Shown here: positions 10,917 to 20,363 of the stretch, piece by piece
Layout of the letters: each line of letters starts with the position of its first letter
Numbering within the stretch: position 1 is the stretch's first letter
Source: Lingula anatina
Taxonomy: Eukaryota > Brachiopoda > Lingulata > Lingulida > Lingulidae
Assembly: GCF_001039355.2 (NCBI RefSeq)
Contig: NW_019775794.1
Location: forward strand, 67,758 to 131,757
Length of the DNA: 64,000 nt
Direction: 5' to 3'
Position numbers and translations under genes: made by a program
Notes under the pieces: model-generated
Database searches by the model: none
The model's input: only the letters and a program-made list of their open reading frames with translations
Told to the model about the DNA's origin: nothing

Positions 10917-11786
10917 TTGATGTCAGGGCGGAAAATACCACATTTCCACCTAATCTCTTTAGATGTGCTAGGACCCTTCCCTGAAAGTGACCGCGATAAC
11001 AGGGTAATATTGGTGGCGAGTGACTATTTCACCAAATGGGTTGAGGCCTTTCCATTACCTAACTGGGGGGCCATGAGGATTGCCAGAACTTTAGTGGAAG
11101 AAGTGATTGCTAGATTCGGAAAACCAGCCAGTTTGCATTCAGATCAAGGAAGAAACTTCGAAGCAAACGTTCTAAAAGAAGTTTGCACTATTCTAGGCAT
11201 CTACAAGACCAGAACAACACTGTTTAATCCAAAATCAGATGGTTTGGTAGAACGCTTTAACAGAACCTTGGTTACAGGCATTGCAAAACTTCTAGAACAC
11301 AGTTGACATCAGAAGGATTGGGATGAGAAGATCCCCTTATTCCTTATGGCCTACTGGAGCTCACAACACGACAGCACCGGCTAAACCCCAAATTTAATGA
11401 TGTTAGGGCGCGAGATTGATTTACCGGTACACGCGATGATTGAGGAACCTCCGGGCTCACCTGCTTTACAAACCGATTATGCCTTGCAGTTGCGGGAAAA
11501 TTTGAGTAGTGTCTGGAAACGAGCGAGAGAGAAGCACTAGAAGAGTGCTGTTGTACAGAAGCGTTACTATGATTCCCCAGTACATTGGCAAGTGTATAAA
11601 GTGGGAGAAAAAGTATGGTACTTTAATTTCAACAAGAAAAAGGGTGTGAGTCCAAAACTTCAGCCAAAATGGACTGGACCATACGAGGTGGTAGATCGAA
11701 TTTCAGACCTAGTATACCGGATAAAGCTTAGCCACAAGCATAAACCCAAAGTCGTGTACTACGATAATTTTAAGTTCTGTCACTAA
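10917..11786 (+). pseudogene. Gypsy-type integrase, three in-frame stops
   Basis: One frame of about 290 codons. The core carries LDVLGPFPE with the first catalytic Asp, HSDQGRNFE with the second Asp, and then exactly 35 residues to Glu in GLVERFNRT (a D,D-35-E integrase). The C-terminal part holds VGEKVWYFN and PKWTGPYEVVDR, an SH3-like integrase tail, and ends FCH at 11786. In-frame stops lie at 11304 (TGA), 11382 (TAA) and 11538 (TAG), so the copy is dead as a single polyprotein. The N-terminal zinc-binding part and RT/RNase H are absent: the frame opens directly from LTR-like sequence at 10908-10960. Integrates element cDNA in living members. Confidence 0.9.
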
Positions 11787-11939
11787 CCCCAGAGTCCATG
11801 GTTTCAATCGACACTTGGAGAGTCTCGACTTAGAGACTTACCTGAGTCGTGGGACTTCATGTATTCTGGATTTTCCATTTTCTGTTGCTTGTCTCTAATA
11901 CTCCCCCCTCCCTTACATACCAGCAAAGTTGTTAGGTCA

Positions 11940-11986
11940 GCCTTCCAGTACCTCTCACAGTAACTTACTCCTCTCCTTTCCTAGAC
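11940..11986 (+). promoter_or_regulatory. probable splice acceptor ahead of ORF3
   Basis: TTACTCCTCTCCTTTCCTAG ends two bases before the ATG at 11987. The long pyrimidine tract followed by AG is a textbook acceptor. In retroviruses and env-carrying Gypsy elements the third ORF is made from a spliced mRNA, and this position fits the same arrangement. Confidence 0.55.
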
Positions 11987-12473
11987 ATGCCAGGCTGTCT
12001 GTTCTGCAAGAAATCATTTACAGACCGAAGCAACCGCAAGCGCCATGAGAAGAGCTGTCTTAACTGCTTTTGCGGGTTGAAATTTGTTGACAAGAGTGTT
12101 GGTGGAACACTACAAAAGAAAGCATGCCCAGAAGAAGGAAGAGACGAACCCAGCAGGTCATATTATCCCGGAAGAACCCCCACTGCTAGTGGATGATACA
12201 CCTGGCGAGGAGGCATCCCTCATTCAGTCCCCTTCATCCAGCCCCAGGACATCTGAGAGAAAGCTAGAGGTAGGAACACCCCCTGACGAGTACCTAAGTT
12301 CCCTGGATGGAGAAGAAGACTGGCCAAGCAGCAAAGTCCACAGGAGAGAAGTAAAAGAGGGAGAAGTAGAGATGGATATGGTGGCTTTGTTCCAGAGGGT
12401 TAGGCGATTGCACGAGCGAGAGACGCGCTACCCTGATGGGAGGAGAGACATTGTTAGAAACTTCTATTTTTAA
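11987..12473 (+). CDS. Gypsy ORF3 in env position: C2H2 zinc-finger protein, copy 2
   Basis: Starts 200 bp after the integrase stop. Residues 1-25 (PGCLFCKKSFTDRSNRKRHE then KSC) form a Cys-x2-Cys...His zinc finger. A second finger starts CFCGLKF. The frame must then move by +1 near 12100 to continue VEHYKRKH (the two His of the finger), followed by a Pro/Ser/acidic region and the tail YPDGRRDIVRNFYF ending at 12473. Copy 1 breaks at the same place. There is no signal peptide or membrane segment, so it is not an envelope protein. A nuclear nucleic-acid-binding role is inferred from the fingers. Programmed frameshift, an unseen intron or inherited damage all remain possible. Confidence 0.75.
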
Positions 12474-12606
12474 TAAAGAAAAAAAGAAAAGCAATAGAAA
12501 AAAAGATGAGAAGTTTTACGAATAAAAGGAAGAGAAAAGAAAATGATCAATAAAGTCTTGTTAAACTAAAAACGGGGTCTTATTTTGATTCCGGAGAATC
12601 AAATTT

Positions 12607-12629
12607 AAAAGGTTGGGGGTAGTGTAACN
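12607..12629 (+). promoter_or_regulatory. polypurine tract and LTR start
   Basis: AAAAGGTTGGGGGTAG directly precedes TGTAAC, the same start seen at 6936 and 10034 (TGTAACAATACC). This is the expected plus-strand primer site next to a 3' LTR. The N at 12629 cuts it after six LTR bases. Confidence 0.7.
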
Positions 12630-12755
12630 ACCATAAAATAAGCCGGTTATTGAAAGAGATTAAGAATTAAGCTTGGTTTTGGCATAGAAAGTGACATCAT
12701 TTTAACATACTTTTCAGCTTATTGTTTGTGTGTCAGTAGCACAACCAAAGTGAAA

Positions 12756-12772
12756 AAAGAAAAACAAACAAA

Positions 12773-12811
<39 letters not shown>

Positions 12812-12960
12812 TTTTTAGAAAAAAAAGAAAAAAAAAAAAAAAAAGCAAAAAATCTTTTTTAAACAAAAACCGGGGTTATTTTTGTTTCCGGGAAACAAAA
12901 TTAAAAGGTTGGGGGGTGGTGTTAAAAACCCCCCCCCCCCCCCCCCCTTTTTGCATTCCA
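12756..12960 (+). repeat. homopolymer-smeared second copy of the Gypsy 3' end
   Basis: From long A runs it passes through CGGGGTTATTTTTGTTTCCG and AAAAGGTTGGGGGG, then a C run, then TACAACATTTTCACC. This follows the 12480-12623 segment plus the LTR start base by base, but with runs stretched. It looks like a low-quality consensus of the same sequence rather than a natural copy. Confidence 0.6.
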
Positions 12961-13740
12961 ATACAACATTTTCACCTTATCTCTTCAGAAATTCACTATG
13001 GAAGGGTTAGCGCTTACGTACCTGCCCTCCACCTTTATTTGATTCCCCCTACTACAATTGTTTCCGTCAATTGTAAGAAATTTTAATCTAAAGAAGACAA
13101 AACTACCGATACAGTGCATCGATGATGCATGGAAGCTGCCATATATGTCACTTCATGCTGACCTACGCCGTACGCGAAGCTCGTGCTTCATGCGACTGAT
13201 GACGTCGCCGCGTCAGAGTATAAATAGAGAAGCGCCCTGATGGAAGCGTCCTGTCTGGCTGTCTATTCGAAGGTACTGGTATAGAGGAGAGAGAAGAATC
13301 CAATAGAAAATCCAATAGAAAAGAAGAGTCTTAGGGCAGCCCTTAGGGGCTAGCCCGCTTCATTTTATTATTTATTTTTTAGGGGGGAAACCCGATAGGT
13401 AATTTAAATGTTCAGTAGATTTAACGGTAGATTATAACTGCATTTATTCCATTGCTAGATTAACGTAGAAGCTTTACTGAAATTTTATTTCGATGTAGCC
13501 CCAGTTTTCATTACTAACTGTAACAGTTTATACTGAGTCCGATTATGGACACGGATCAGTTAAGTTTGTTATTGTTACTGCAGTTGTTTTATTGACAGCA
13601 GTAAGTACTTAAGTTATTTTCACAGCCGTCAATCCCTTGACAGCAGTGTGTAGTTAAGGCTAAGCGTAGGGAAGTTTGTCTTTATTTTTATTTTTATTAT
13701 CTTATGTTTGCTTATTTTCCTTTCTAACCATTCCATGTTG
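12921..13740 (+). mobile_element. Gypsy 3' LTR with TATA box
   Basis: Begins TGTTAAAAACCCC after the purine tract and carries the same early bases as the other LTR starts (ACAACATTTTCACC). TGACGTCGCCGCGTCAGAG and then TATAAATAG at 13219-13227 make a credible core promoter. A GGGCAGCCC...GGGGCTAGCCC palindrome follows at about 13340. The 3' border is not seen, and the satellite downstream may belong to the same LTR. The small frame at 13058-13240 overlaps the promoter and is not called. Confidence 0.6.
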
Positions 13741-14740
13741 TCATTTAAAGACATTTCAGTCATCGTTAAGGTCATGTTGTCTTCGTAGACAACGTCAGTC
13801 ATTTCATGTTGTCATCTAATGACCGAGTCATTCCCGTCATAGTTAAGTTGGGATTGTTTTTAGGAACAACGTATGTTGTCGTCTGAGACAACGTCAGTCA
13901 TTCCATGTTGTCATCTACTGACTGCGTCATTTAAGTTATAGTTAAGTTATGTTGTCTTTTAGAGACAACGTCACGTTGTCGTCTGAGACAACGTCAGTCA
14001 TTCCATGTTGTCATCTAATGACCGCGTCATTTAAGTCATAGTTAAGTAAGGTTGTCTTTAAGGGACAACGTCATGTTGTCGTCAGAGACAATGTCAGTCA
14101 TTCCATGTTGTCATCTACTGACCGCGTCATTTAAGTTATAGTTAAGTCATGTTGTCTTTTAGAGACAACGTCACGTTGTCGTCTGAGACAACGTCAGTCA
14201 TTCCATGTTGTCATCTAATGACCGCGTCATTTAAGTCATAGTTAAGTTAGGTTGTCTTTAAGGGACAACGTCATGTTGTCGTCAGAGACAATGTCAGTCA
14301 TTCCATGTTGTCATCTACTGACCGCGTCATTTAAGTTATAGTTAAGTCATGTTGTCGTCTGAGACAACGTCAGTCATTCCATGTTGTCATCTAATGACTG
14401 CGTCATTTAAGTCATGGTTAAGTTATGTTGTCTTTTAGATACAACGTCATGTTGTCGTCAGAGACAACGTCAGTCATTCCATGTTGTCATCTACTGACAG
14501 CGTCATTTAAGTTATAGTTAAGTCATGTTGTCGTCTGAGACAACGTCAGTCATTCCATGTTGTCATCTAATGACCGCGTCATTTCAGTCATAGTTAAGTC
14601 ATGTTGTCTTTTAGTGACAACGTCAAGTTGTCCTCAGAGACAACATCAGTCATTCCATGTTGTCATCTAATAACCACGATATTTCAGTTAAAGTTAAGTT
14701 CTGTTGTCGGTTAGTGAGAACGTCATGTTGTCTTCAGAGT
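13741..14740. repeat. 100-bp palindromic satellite with 200-bp higher-order period
   Basis: The block GTCAGTCATTCCATGTTGTC recurs at 13794, 13893, 13993, 14093, 14193, 14293, 14369, 14469, 14545 and 14645. Steps are 100 bp except two of 76 bp, where one hairpin of 24 bp is missing. Neighbouring units alternate (CATCTAATG/CATCTACTG, GTCTGAGAC/GTCAGAGAC), giving a 200-bp repeat. Each unit holds several small palindromes such as GTTGTCTTTTAGAGACAAC and ATGACCGCGTCAT. Confidence 0.95.
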
Positions 14741-14760
14741 GAAAAGCTGGCCAGCTCTTT

Positions 14761-14882
14761 TAATAGTCTCTCCGCCTCTCACACGCCTCCCCACACGTTG
14801 TCCCTGCGGGGGGACAGTCATTAAATCTCGGCTCCATTGGGACGACACATGGGGAGGCGTGTGAGAGGCGGAGAGACTATTA
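14761..14882. repeat. 44-bp-arm hairpin after the satellite
   Basis: Arms 14761-14804 and 14839-14882 pair, with the outer 32 bases (TAATAGTCTCTCCGCCTCTC onward) perfect and the inner part imperfect. The loop is 34 bases. GC content is much higher than the surroundings. Could be a MITE or a terminal structure of the LTR region. Confidence 0.9.
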
Positions 14883-15639
14883 TAAGATAAGGCAGTTTTT
14901 CTTTCATGTACGTCTGCCATATTTACTCCCCAGGATTTGTAAAGCCTGGCTCAACTCGTTGTGAATGCGATCAAAGTGTTTCGAACAGCACATCTGATTA
15001 ATTATCTATTGTTTCTTATACACTTTTATTCTAATATTTGTATATTTTGTATAAAATAACATTGCATTCTATACAAGGTCTTTATCACATACATAATCAC
15101 AAATGAAGTACTTTTTAGGTGATTTAATTTCATTGTCATACAAATTATTGGCCATAACTGTTATTATGTGTACTATATTTTTATTCAGTTTTTACTTTTA
15201 CCTTATCATTATTCTGGTACAATTTACACCTTGTTTATTTTATGGTTAATGGAAACATTCCAAATAGCTGTTTAGAGTGCTTTTACACATGATTTTTTTG
15301 TTGTTACTGTAACAGCCTTTTGCTTTTAGCATTTTTTACTATTCCTTAGAGCCTTGTACAAAATGTGTATTGGTTAACAATACAATTATTTAGACCAACA
15401 AATGCTGGTCTGTGAGAAAAGTTATATAAAATTAATAAATATGCTGAAACAAGTTTCCCTAGTTACACTTACAAGACTTTTATAGAGTAGAGTGAAATCA
15501 GTGATGGCTTCTGCGATAAAATACTGTAATACACCACCCCTCCCTCTCTTCTCTATAGCTAGGATTTAAAAAAAATAACAATAACTTTCCCATTTACTTG
15601 TGCCACACCACAAGTATTTATCATATAACATGTTATTTT
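14883..15639. other. AT-rich non-coding stretch
   Basis: No exon, repeat or element edge recognised. Confidence 0.5.
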
Positions 15640-16776
15640 GTAATCGACTGTCTGCTTACCTGAATAACAATAACTTGCTAGCAGATGAGCAAAACGGTTT
15701 CAGGAAACAGATCATGTGAAGATCATGTCTTTGCACTCAATAGTATTGTTAAGAATAACACACAGGTATTCGCAGTGTTATTGATTTTAAAAAATGTTTC
15801 CATTACATTGACAGAGATATTAGTTTGTATAAGTTATTGATAAATGGGGTAGATGGAAAATTTTATCGAGTATTGAAAAACATATACTATCAAACAACTG
15901 CTTGTGTCAAAATCAATGACCCGTATATTGACTGGTTTAACTGTTGTACTGGTGTATGGCAAGGCGACAACATCTCGCCAACTTTATTCTCTATTTTTGC
16001 AAGTGATATAGTAAGTGAAATTAATGATCTAGGAGTTGGAATAACGTATGAAGACAATCAGGTGTCTGTTCTCCTATATGCAGACGACAACATCTCGCCA
16101 ACTTTATTCTCTATTTTTGCAAGTGATATAGTAAGTGAAATTAATGATCTAGGAGTTGGAATAACGTATGAAGACAATCAGGTGTCTGTTCTCCTATATG
16201 CAGACGACATTGTACTGGTAGCACCATCAGCACGCATAATTAGACTACTATTGACACACCACACTGCACCTGCGGTGCCCTGATACTCCTCTGCACTTCT
16301 TTTTCAGATCCCCCTCACTCAATTTAAGGTATCCTCCCCTTTACCAAAAAATTTATGAAATACTACATGAACGTAAGACCTCTTTTAAAACACAAAAAGA
16401 AAAGTTGTCCTATTTCTCTACGGCCATGGATCTCTATCAACTACCCAAAATGAAATGAACTTCGAAACCATTGCAAATTTTCTACTCGAAAACCTTGACA
16501 TCACTCAATAAGCACTATCTTTTCTCTACTTGACATAACTGACTTCATTTTATGATTTCATGCAATTTTCTTTGTTATTAATGTAATCCAAATTGTATTT
16601 AGTTGTGTTGTATACGTAAATTAGTTACGATCCTTTTCTTCTCCCTTTTATTTTCTTTCTTTCTGTATTTAATTATTTCTGGTAACTTTTGTGTTCCAAT
16701 AATGAAATTAGATCTCTAATGTTTGTATTTAGCTGTGTACGTTAACTAGTTATGACCTCCTTTGATCTTTTTTTTG

Positions 16777-16780
<4 letters not shown>
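15640..16780 (+). mobile_element. degenerate LINE with internal duplication and deletion
   Basis: Starts with RT blocks read in shifting frames (LLADEQNGFRK, then CEDHVFALNSIVK, then an IDFKKCFHYIDRD block). An open segment 15825-16283 follows with GVWQGDNISPTLFSIF and LLYADDIVLVAPS, the RT catalytic YADD box. Sequence then jumps to the protein's end near 16400-16505 (FLYGHGSLSTTQNEMNF, then ETIANFLLENL), followed by a 3' UTR. The tail matches that of the LINE at 23.0-23.5 kb. The part between RT and C-terminus is deleted. Confidence 0.8.
15966..16205 (+). repeat. exact 120-bp in-frame duplication inside RT
   Basis: Bases 15966-16085 are repeated identically at 16086-16205. The unit is 40 codons long and keeps the frame, doubling the block from DNISPTLFSIF to VSVLLYAD. 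Identity implies a very recent event or an assembly error. Confidence 0.95.

Positions 16781-16782
<2 letters not shown>

Positions 16783-16820
<38 letters not shown>
16783..16820. repeat. (TA)n microsatellite
   Basis: A run of TA dinucleotides ending just before the single N at 16826. Confidence 0.9.
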
Positions 16821-16825
<5 letters not shown>

Positions 16826-16907
16826 NAACACCACTTTCAAATAAATTTGTATATATATCAAGAAAAAATTTTATATAACTCCCGCTCTTTTTAGTTCATT
16901 TTAACAG

Positions 16908-17080
16908 GTCTGCTTGTGTCATCCAGCGCTGAACGGAGATTAAGAAAGAAGGTTGGCTGGGTGAAGAGTGGAAAAGACTACTGCCAGCTTGTGAGGACTG
17001 TCAGCCGTCCGAAAACAGTAAACTGGTGTCAGGAGGTCCTGGCAGTAAAAGACAAGTTTGAGGACAGTGTTTTCTGGTAA
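16908..17080 (+). CDS. coding exon, unknown protein
   Basis: After an acceptor (TTAGTTCATTTTAACAG ending 16907) the frame is open for 57 codons to TAA at 17078, or to a donor TTCTG|GTAAAT overlapping that stop. The product is basic and tryptophan-rich: AERRLRKKVGWVKSGKDYCQ, later NWCQEVLAVKDKFEDSVFW. The peptide looks natural rather than random, but I do not recognise the family. It precedes the SGNH and P2X7-type pieces on the same strand. Confidence 0.45.
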
Positions 17081-17684
17081 ATAATAAGCAAAAATCTACA
17101 GATCTGCATTCAATATACAACATATATGTTGTTGATTTCGTGCATATGTTTCAGATCTTTTATTCTGCTCACTTTGTAAATTCATATATATTAGCACCAT
17201 TGTTGAAAAGATATACATACAAACATTTACAATAAGTTTTCTTGTATTTAATTTTTGAGTTAAATATTGTTTTATTTAATAATATACTATTTGTTCATTT
17301 ACTTCAGATGAGTGTACCGTGGAAATGGACTCAAACTGCTGACATATTTTCCAGAAAGTGATAAGAGATGAAAACTGAAACGAAATTAGCCTGCCATACC
17401 CACTACACAGCAGACCTAAGCACCCGTACAAGGTCCATGTATGGGCAGGTTAGACGCTACAGTGAAATATTAATACTGATGTGAAAAATGTTTACTTCAC
17501 TTGTAGAAATGTGATGAATTAAAGGGAAGTTTGGCAGCTGAGTCTATAACCTAGTTCCGATGGGATTCACTATGTAATTTTGGCTATACTTGTACAAACC
17601 TTGGATTGAGTGCTGCATGAGCCGACGAGCCTCGGATTCAATGCTGCACATAAAATCGCATTAAGTCGCAGATTCAGTGCTACA

Positions 17685-17985
17685 TCTTCGGCAATTGATT
17701 GTGATTGGCCAATCATCTTATCCAATCACAGTAACTAGGTCGTGACATTTGGCCCAATCAGGATGAACTAGGTCAGGCGTTTCCACAAGGTCCATGCTGC
17801 CGCGTTTAATGAAGTGAGCGATACGTAGTATTCTTTCTCACATTGCTCTCACGCACGACATTCGCTAAAGAACAAACAACAGATTACTTTCCAATTCGCC
17901 ACTGTACGATTTTGATCAGCAAACAAGTAAGTTTTTCCTTTTTCAATCTATTTGCGAGCTTTTGACTTACGGACTTACGATCACC
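17685..17985 (+). promoter_or_regulatory. CCAAT-rich promoter-like region
   Basis: Contains several CCAAT/ATTGG boxes within 80 bp (GATTGTGATTGGCCAATCAT, ATCCAATCACAG, GGCCCAATCAGG). It is followed by a possible leader exon ending in CAAG|TAAGTT near 17927. It lies directly ahead of the SGNH ORF and is more GC-rich than its flanks. Confidence 0.4.
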
Positions 17986-18568
17986 ATGGCAGTTCTCGTT
18001 ATAGGTCATTCATTTGTTCATAGGCTTAGTTCATTTCTCGACCAAGGTCAGGACGTACGTGCAACGAAAGATTTCGGTTTTCCCAACTCTGTGCACTGGC
18101 ACGGGATAGGCTGCCGTACGGTCCCTAAACTAGTCAGGTACGATTTGGGGATCCTTCGCTGGGTATGACCTTACTTGGTCGTACTTATCATTGGTTCTAA
18201 AGACCTGTCTGACCGTAGTGTTTCTCCCTCTAACCTTTGTAAGGATATTGAAGAGTTAGCCTGTCGTTTTCATGACGAATTTGGTGTTTCTCATGTGGTG
18301 GTGAATCAAGTTCACCAAAGACTGCGTCCCCATCACCCTTCTTTTAATGATCAAGTTGACCAGCTCAACATTCATCTTGCAGACTTAATTGCCCTTAAGA
18401 AATCCATTTATTTCCTTTTGGAAGAACGTAAGTCTGCGGAAAATGACCTGGCTTCACATCAAACCAGACGGGGTGCATCTTTCGGATGTGGGCCAGTATA
18501 AACTGTATCGTAGTCTGCGGGGCGCCATTATTAGGAAGGCCTTCCGGCTTGGCATTAAGCTTTCCTAA
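17986..18568 (+). pseudogene. SGNH/GDSL hydrolase-like ORF, one stop and one frameshift
   Basis: Chosen start is ACCATGG, an ideal Kozak context. Block I is VLVIGHSFVHRL (the Ser motif, GHS instead of GDS), the middle block is VVLIIGSKDLS (family GSND, here Lys for Asn), and the last block is WLHIKPDGVHLSDVGQY with the catalytic Asp and His. An in-frame TGA at 18166 replaces what is probably Cys. A frameshift near 18410-18425 is needed to reach DGVHL, and the frame ends at 18568. The family hydrolyses esters. Domains of this kind are known in some tyrosine-recombinase retroelements (Ngaro type) and CR1 ORF1 proteins, so an element origin is likely. No recombinase is seen nearby. Confidence 0.65.
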
Positions 18569-19505
18569 TCTCTTCCAACTTCATAGTAATTCAGTATTAT
18601 CGTATATCAGTTTCTGTTGTGAGATGTGTGAGATGCTTTAAGGTTAATTTGACAGGTGTCCTTCAATTATAACCATACGCATATATATATATACCTTTAT
18701 ATATAGGGTGTTTGATGTAAAAAGTGCAAAATTAAGAATTTGGAAGTGGTTATAGAATGAACCTTGTAATTGTTCCATATGATGACTGACTAGCTATTAT
18801 GATTAGAGAAGATTTTGATTTCTAAAAACTTTTTGAAAAGATTGCATTAAAGATATATGCTTATTTTTTTGTTTAGAGAAAAGCAGAGTGGTTGGTTTGG
18901 CCAACTGGGCAAGAACTGGCATGTGACTGTGGTGATCTTCTGAAACAATTCTAATTAGGTTTGTGTTATTATACAGTTAAGTAAAAATTTCATTGTTAAC
19001 TGTAATTATATTGCTAATATGAAACCTGCTATTTCTTTGTATTAGTATAACAGACAAAACATATATTTACATGTATTTGACCTTAATTTTATTTTATTTC
19101 AGCATAGAACATTTACATTTTGCAACATGTGAAACAGGAGTAGTTTGCAGTTGCCTCCATTTTGGAGAACACACTTGAAAATGTTGCTAAAGGGGTTCCT
19201 CAGATTAAACAAGCCAGCATCAGGTACCTGTCCATTTTATTTACAAATGCATGAATGAAAACAGCTAGCTAGTGTGTTTTTCATTCTGTTGTGTGGGAAT
19301 AAGGATCAATGCATTTCCACTCAAGGTAGACGTTTACAAAAGATATTTACTTTGACATATGTATTACTAAATTCATTTCTGTAAGTGTACAAGTCATGCA
19401 TTACCATTGCCTTTTAAATATATGAGGAAGCTGACTTCTGTCAAAATCATATACATGACATATGTTATTTGTATACTAACAATCATCCTATTATAATTAC
19501 TTGTA
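18569..19505. other. mostly non-coding; possible small exon near 19135-19220
   Basis: A stretch ending CCAGCATCAG|GTACCT may be an exon of the following P2X7-type gene (two frames are open and I cannot choose). The rest is AT-rich, with a short (AT)n run near 18680. Confidence 0.3.
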
Positions 19506-19755
19506 GGGGTTGATGTCTGCAGTGAGCAGAGAAGAGTTGGAAGATATTATTGTGGAGGTGTGTGATTGGTCCTCTGCAAATGGCATGGATATAAGAACAC
19601 TCCCTGAAGAAGAGTGGAGATGTCCCCCCAAGATCCCTAGCCATCTATAAGTGATCAGCCAATGAGGTGTGTGTGCGAGCATTGTTGTGGGAATGCCCAG
19701 TGAGGCTGAAAGGATTTGCTGCAATCAACAGCATAGTTTCAGGAGTGTAGATCCA
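19506..19755 (+). pseudogene. P2X7-receptor intracellular-type domain exon, frameshifted
   Basis: After the acceptor ATTACTTGTAG the frame reads GLMSAVSREELEDIIVEVCD then WSSANGMDIRTLPEEEW and PPKIP. After a shift it continues MRCVCEHCCG, and after another shift MPSEAERICCNQQ, ending at donor GATCCA|GTAAGC. The cysteine pattern CxCxxC...MPxxxExxCC is the hallmark of the P2X7 C-terminal 'ball' domain, which in invertebrates is spread through many multi-copy proteins. Frame breaks indicate a decayed copy. Confidence 0.65.
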
Positions 19756-20363
19756 GTAAGCATAAAATTCATCTGTTGCTTTTATTTTTAGATGGACACA
19801 GAAGACAACAGGTTTCTTTGCAAATCTTATTCTGCCATGTACTAAGGTCTGGATGTTTTGCCACATAATTTATCAAACATTTACTTAAAATTTGACTCCC
19901 TTTCTTTTGGTTCAGACTACTTTACATCAAAGTTTAATAGAGAAGACAAGAACTGTACCGTTGTGGCGTCGCGGGCCGGTGATGATGGTGAGATTACAGA
20001 TTACAGAGATCTCAGGTCTGGGTTGATTTCTTTATTTCATAAAGCATATACTTTTCATCAATGGTAGGAATATTCCACATATATTTGCAGTTGTGAAGTG
20101 GTACAAATGCATTGATAGGCAAGACATTCCTCCCCCCTTTTTCGCCATGGCTCAGAAACAGTTTTATCATGCCAGGTGCTGCCTCTTTCATTCCCAAGCA
20201 AAGAATTCTAGAGAAATGTGCCCATGATTAGCTGACTCCATCATTACAAGTTACTTAACCTTTAAAACATTCAAGTATTTTATGAATCCATTAATCTACT
20301 ATTTAATCATATTTTTCAATTTTATTTGAGTTTGAAATATTATTTTGTTTCTTCTTCCAACAG

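Noticed and set aside
12075-12095. AAATTTG as a -1 ribosomal slippery heptamer in ORF3
   Set aside because: The heptamer is not aligned with the incoming frame (codons are AAA TTT GTT), and the needed shift is +1 or -2, not -1.
13741-14740. CRISPR-like array
   Set aside because: Units are tandem with no unique spacers and the context is eukaryotic; it is a satellite. The same applies to 27985-28330.
18166-18168. In-frame TGA in the SGNH ORF as a selenocysteine codon
   Set aside because: The ORF also has a frameshift and a changed GSND motif, and no SECIS-like structure was noticed in the short 3' region. A Cys-to-stop mutation is simpler.
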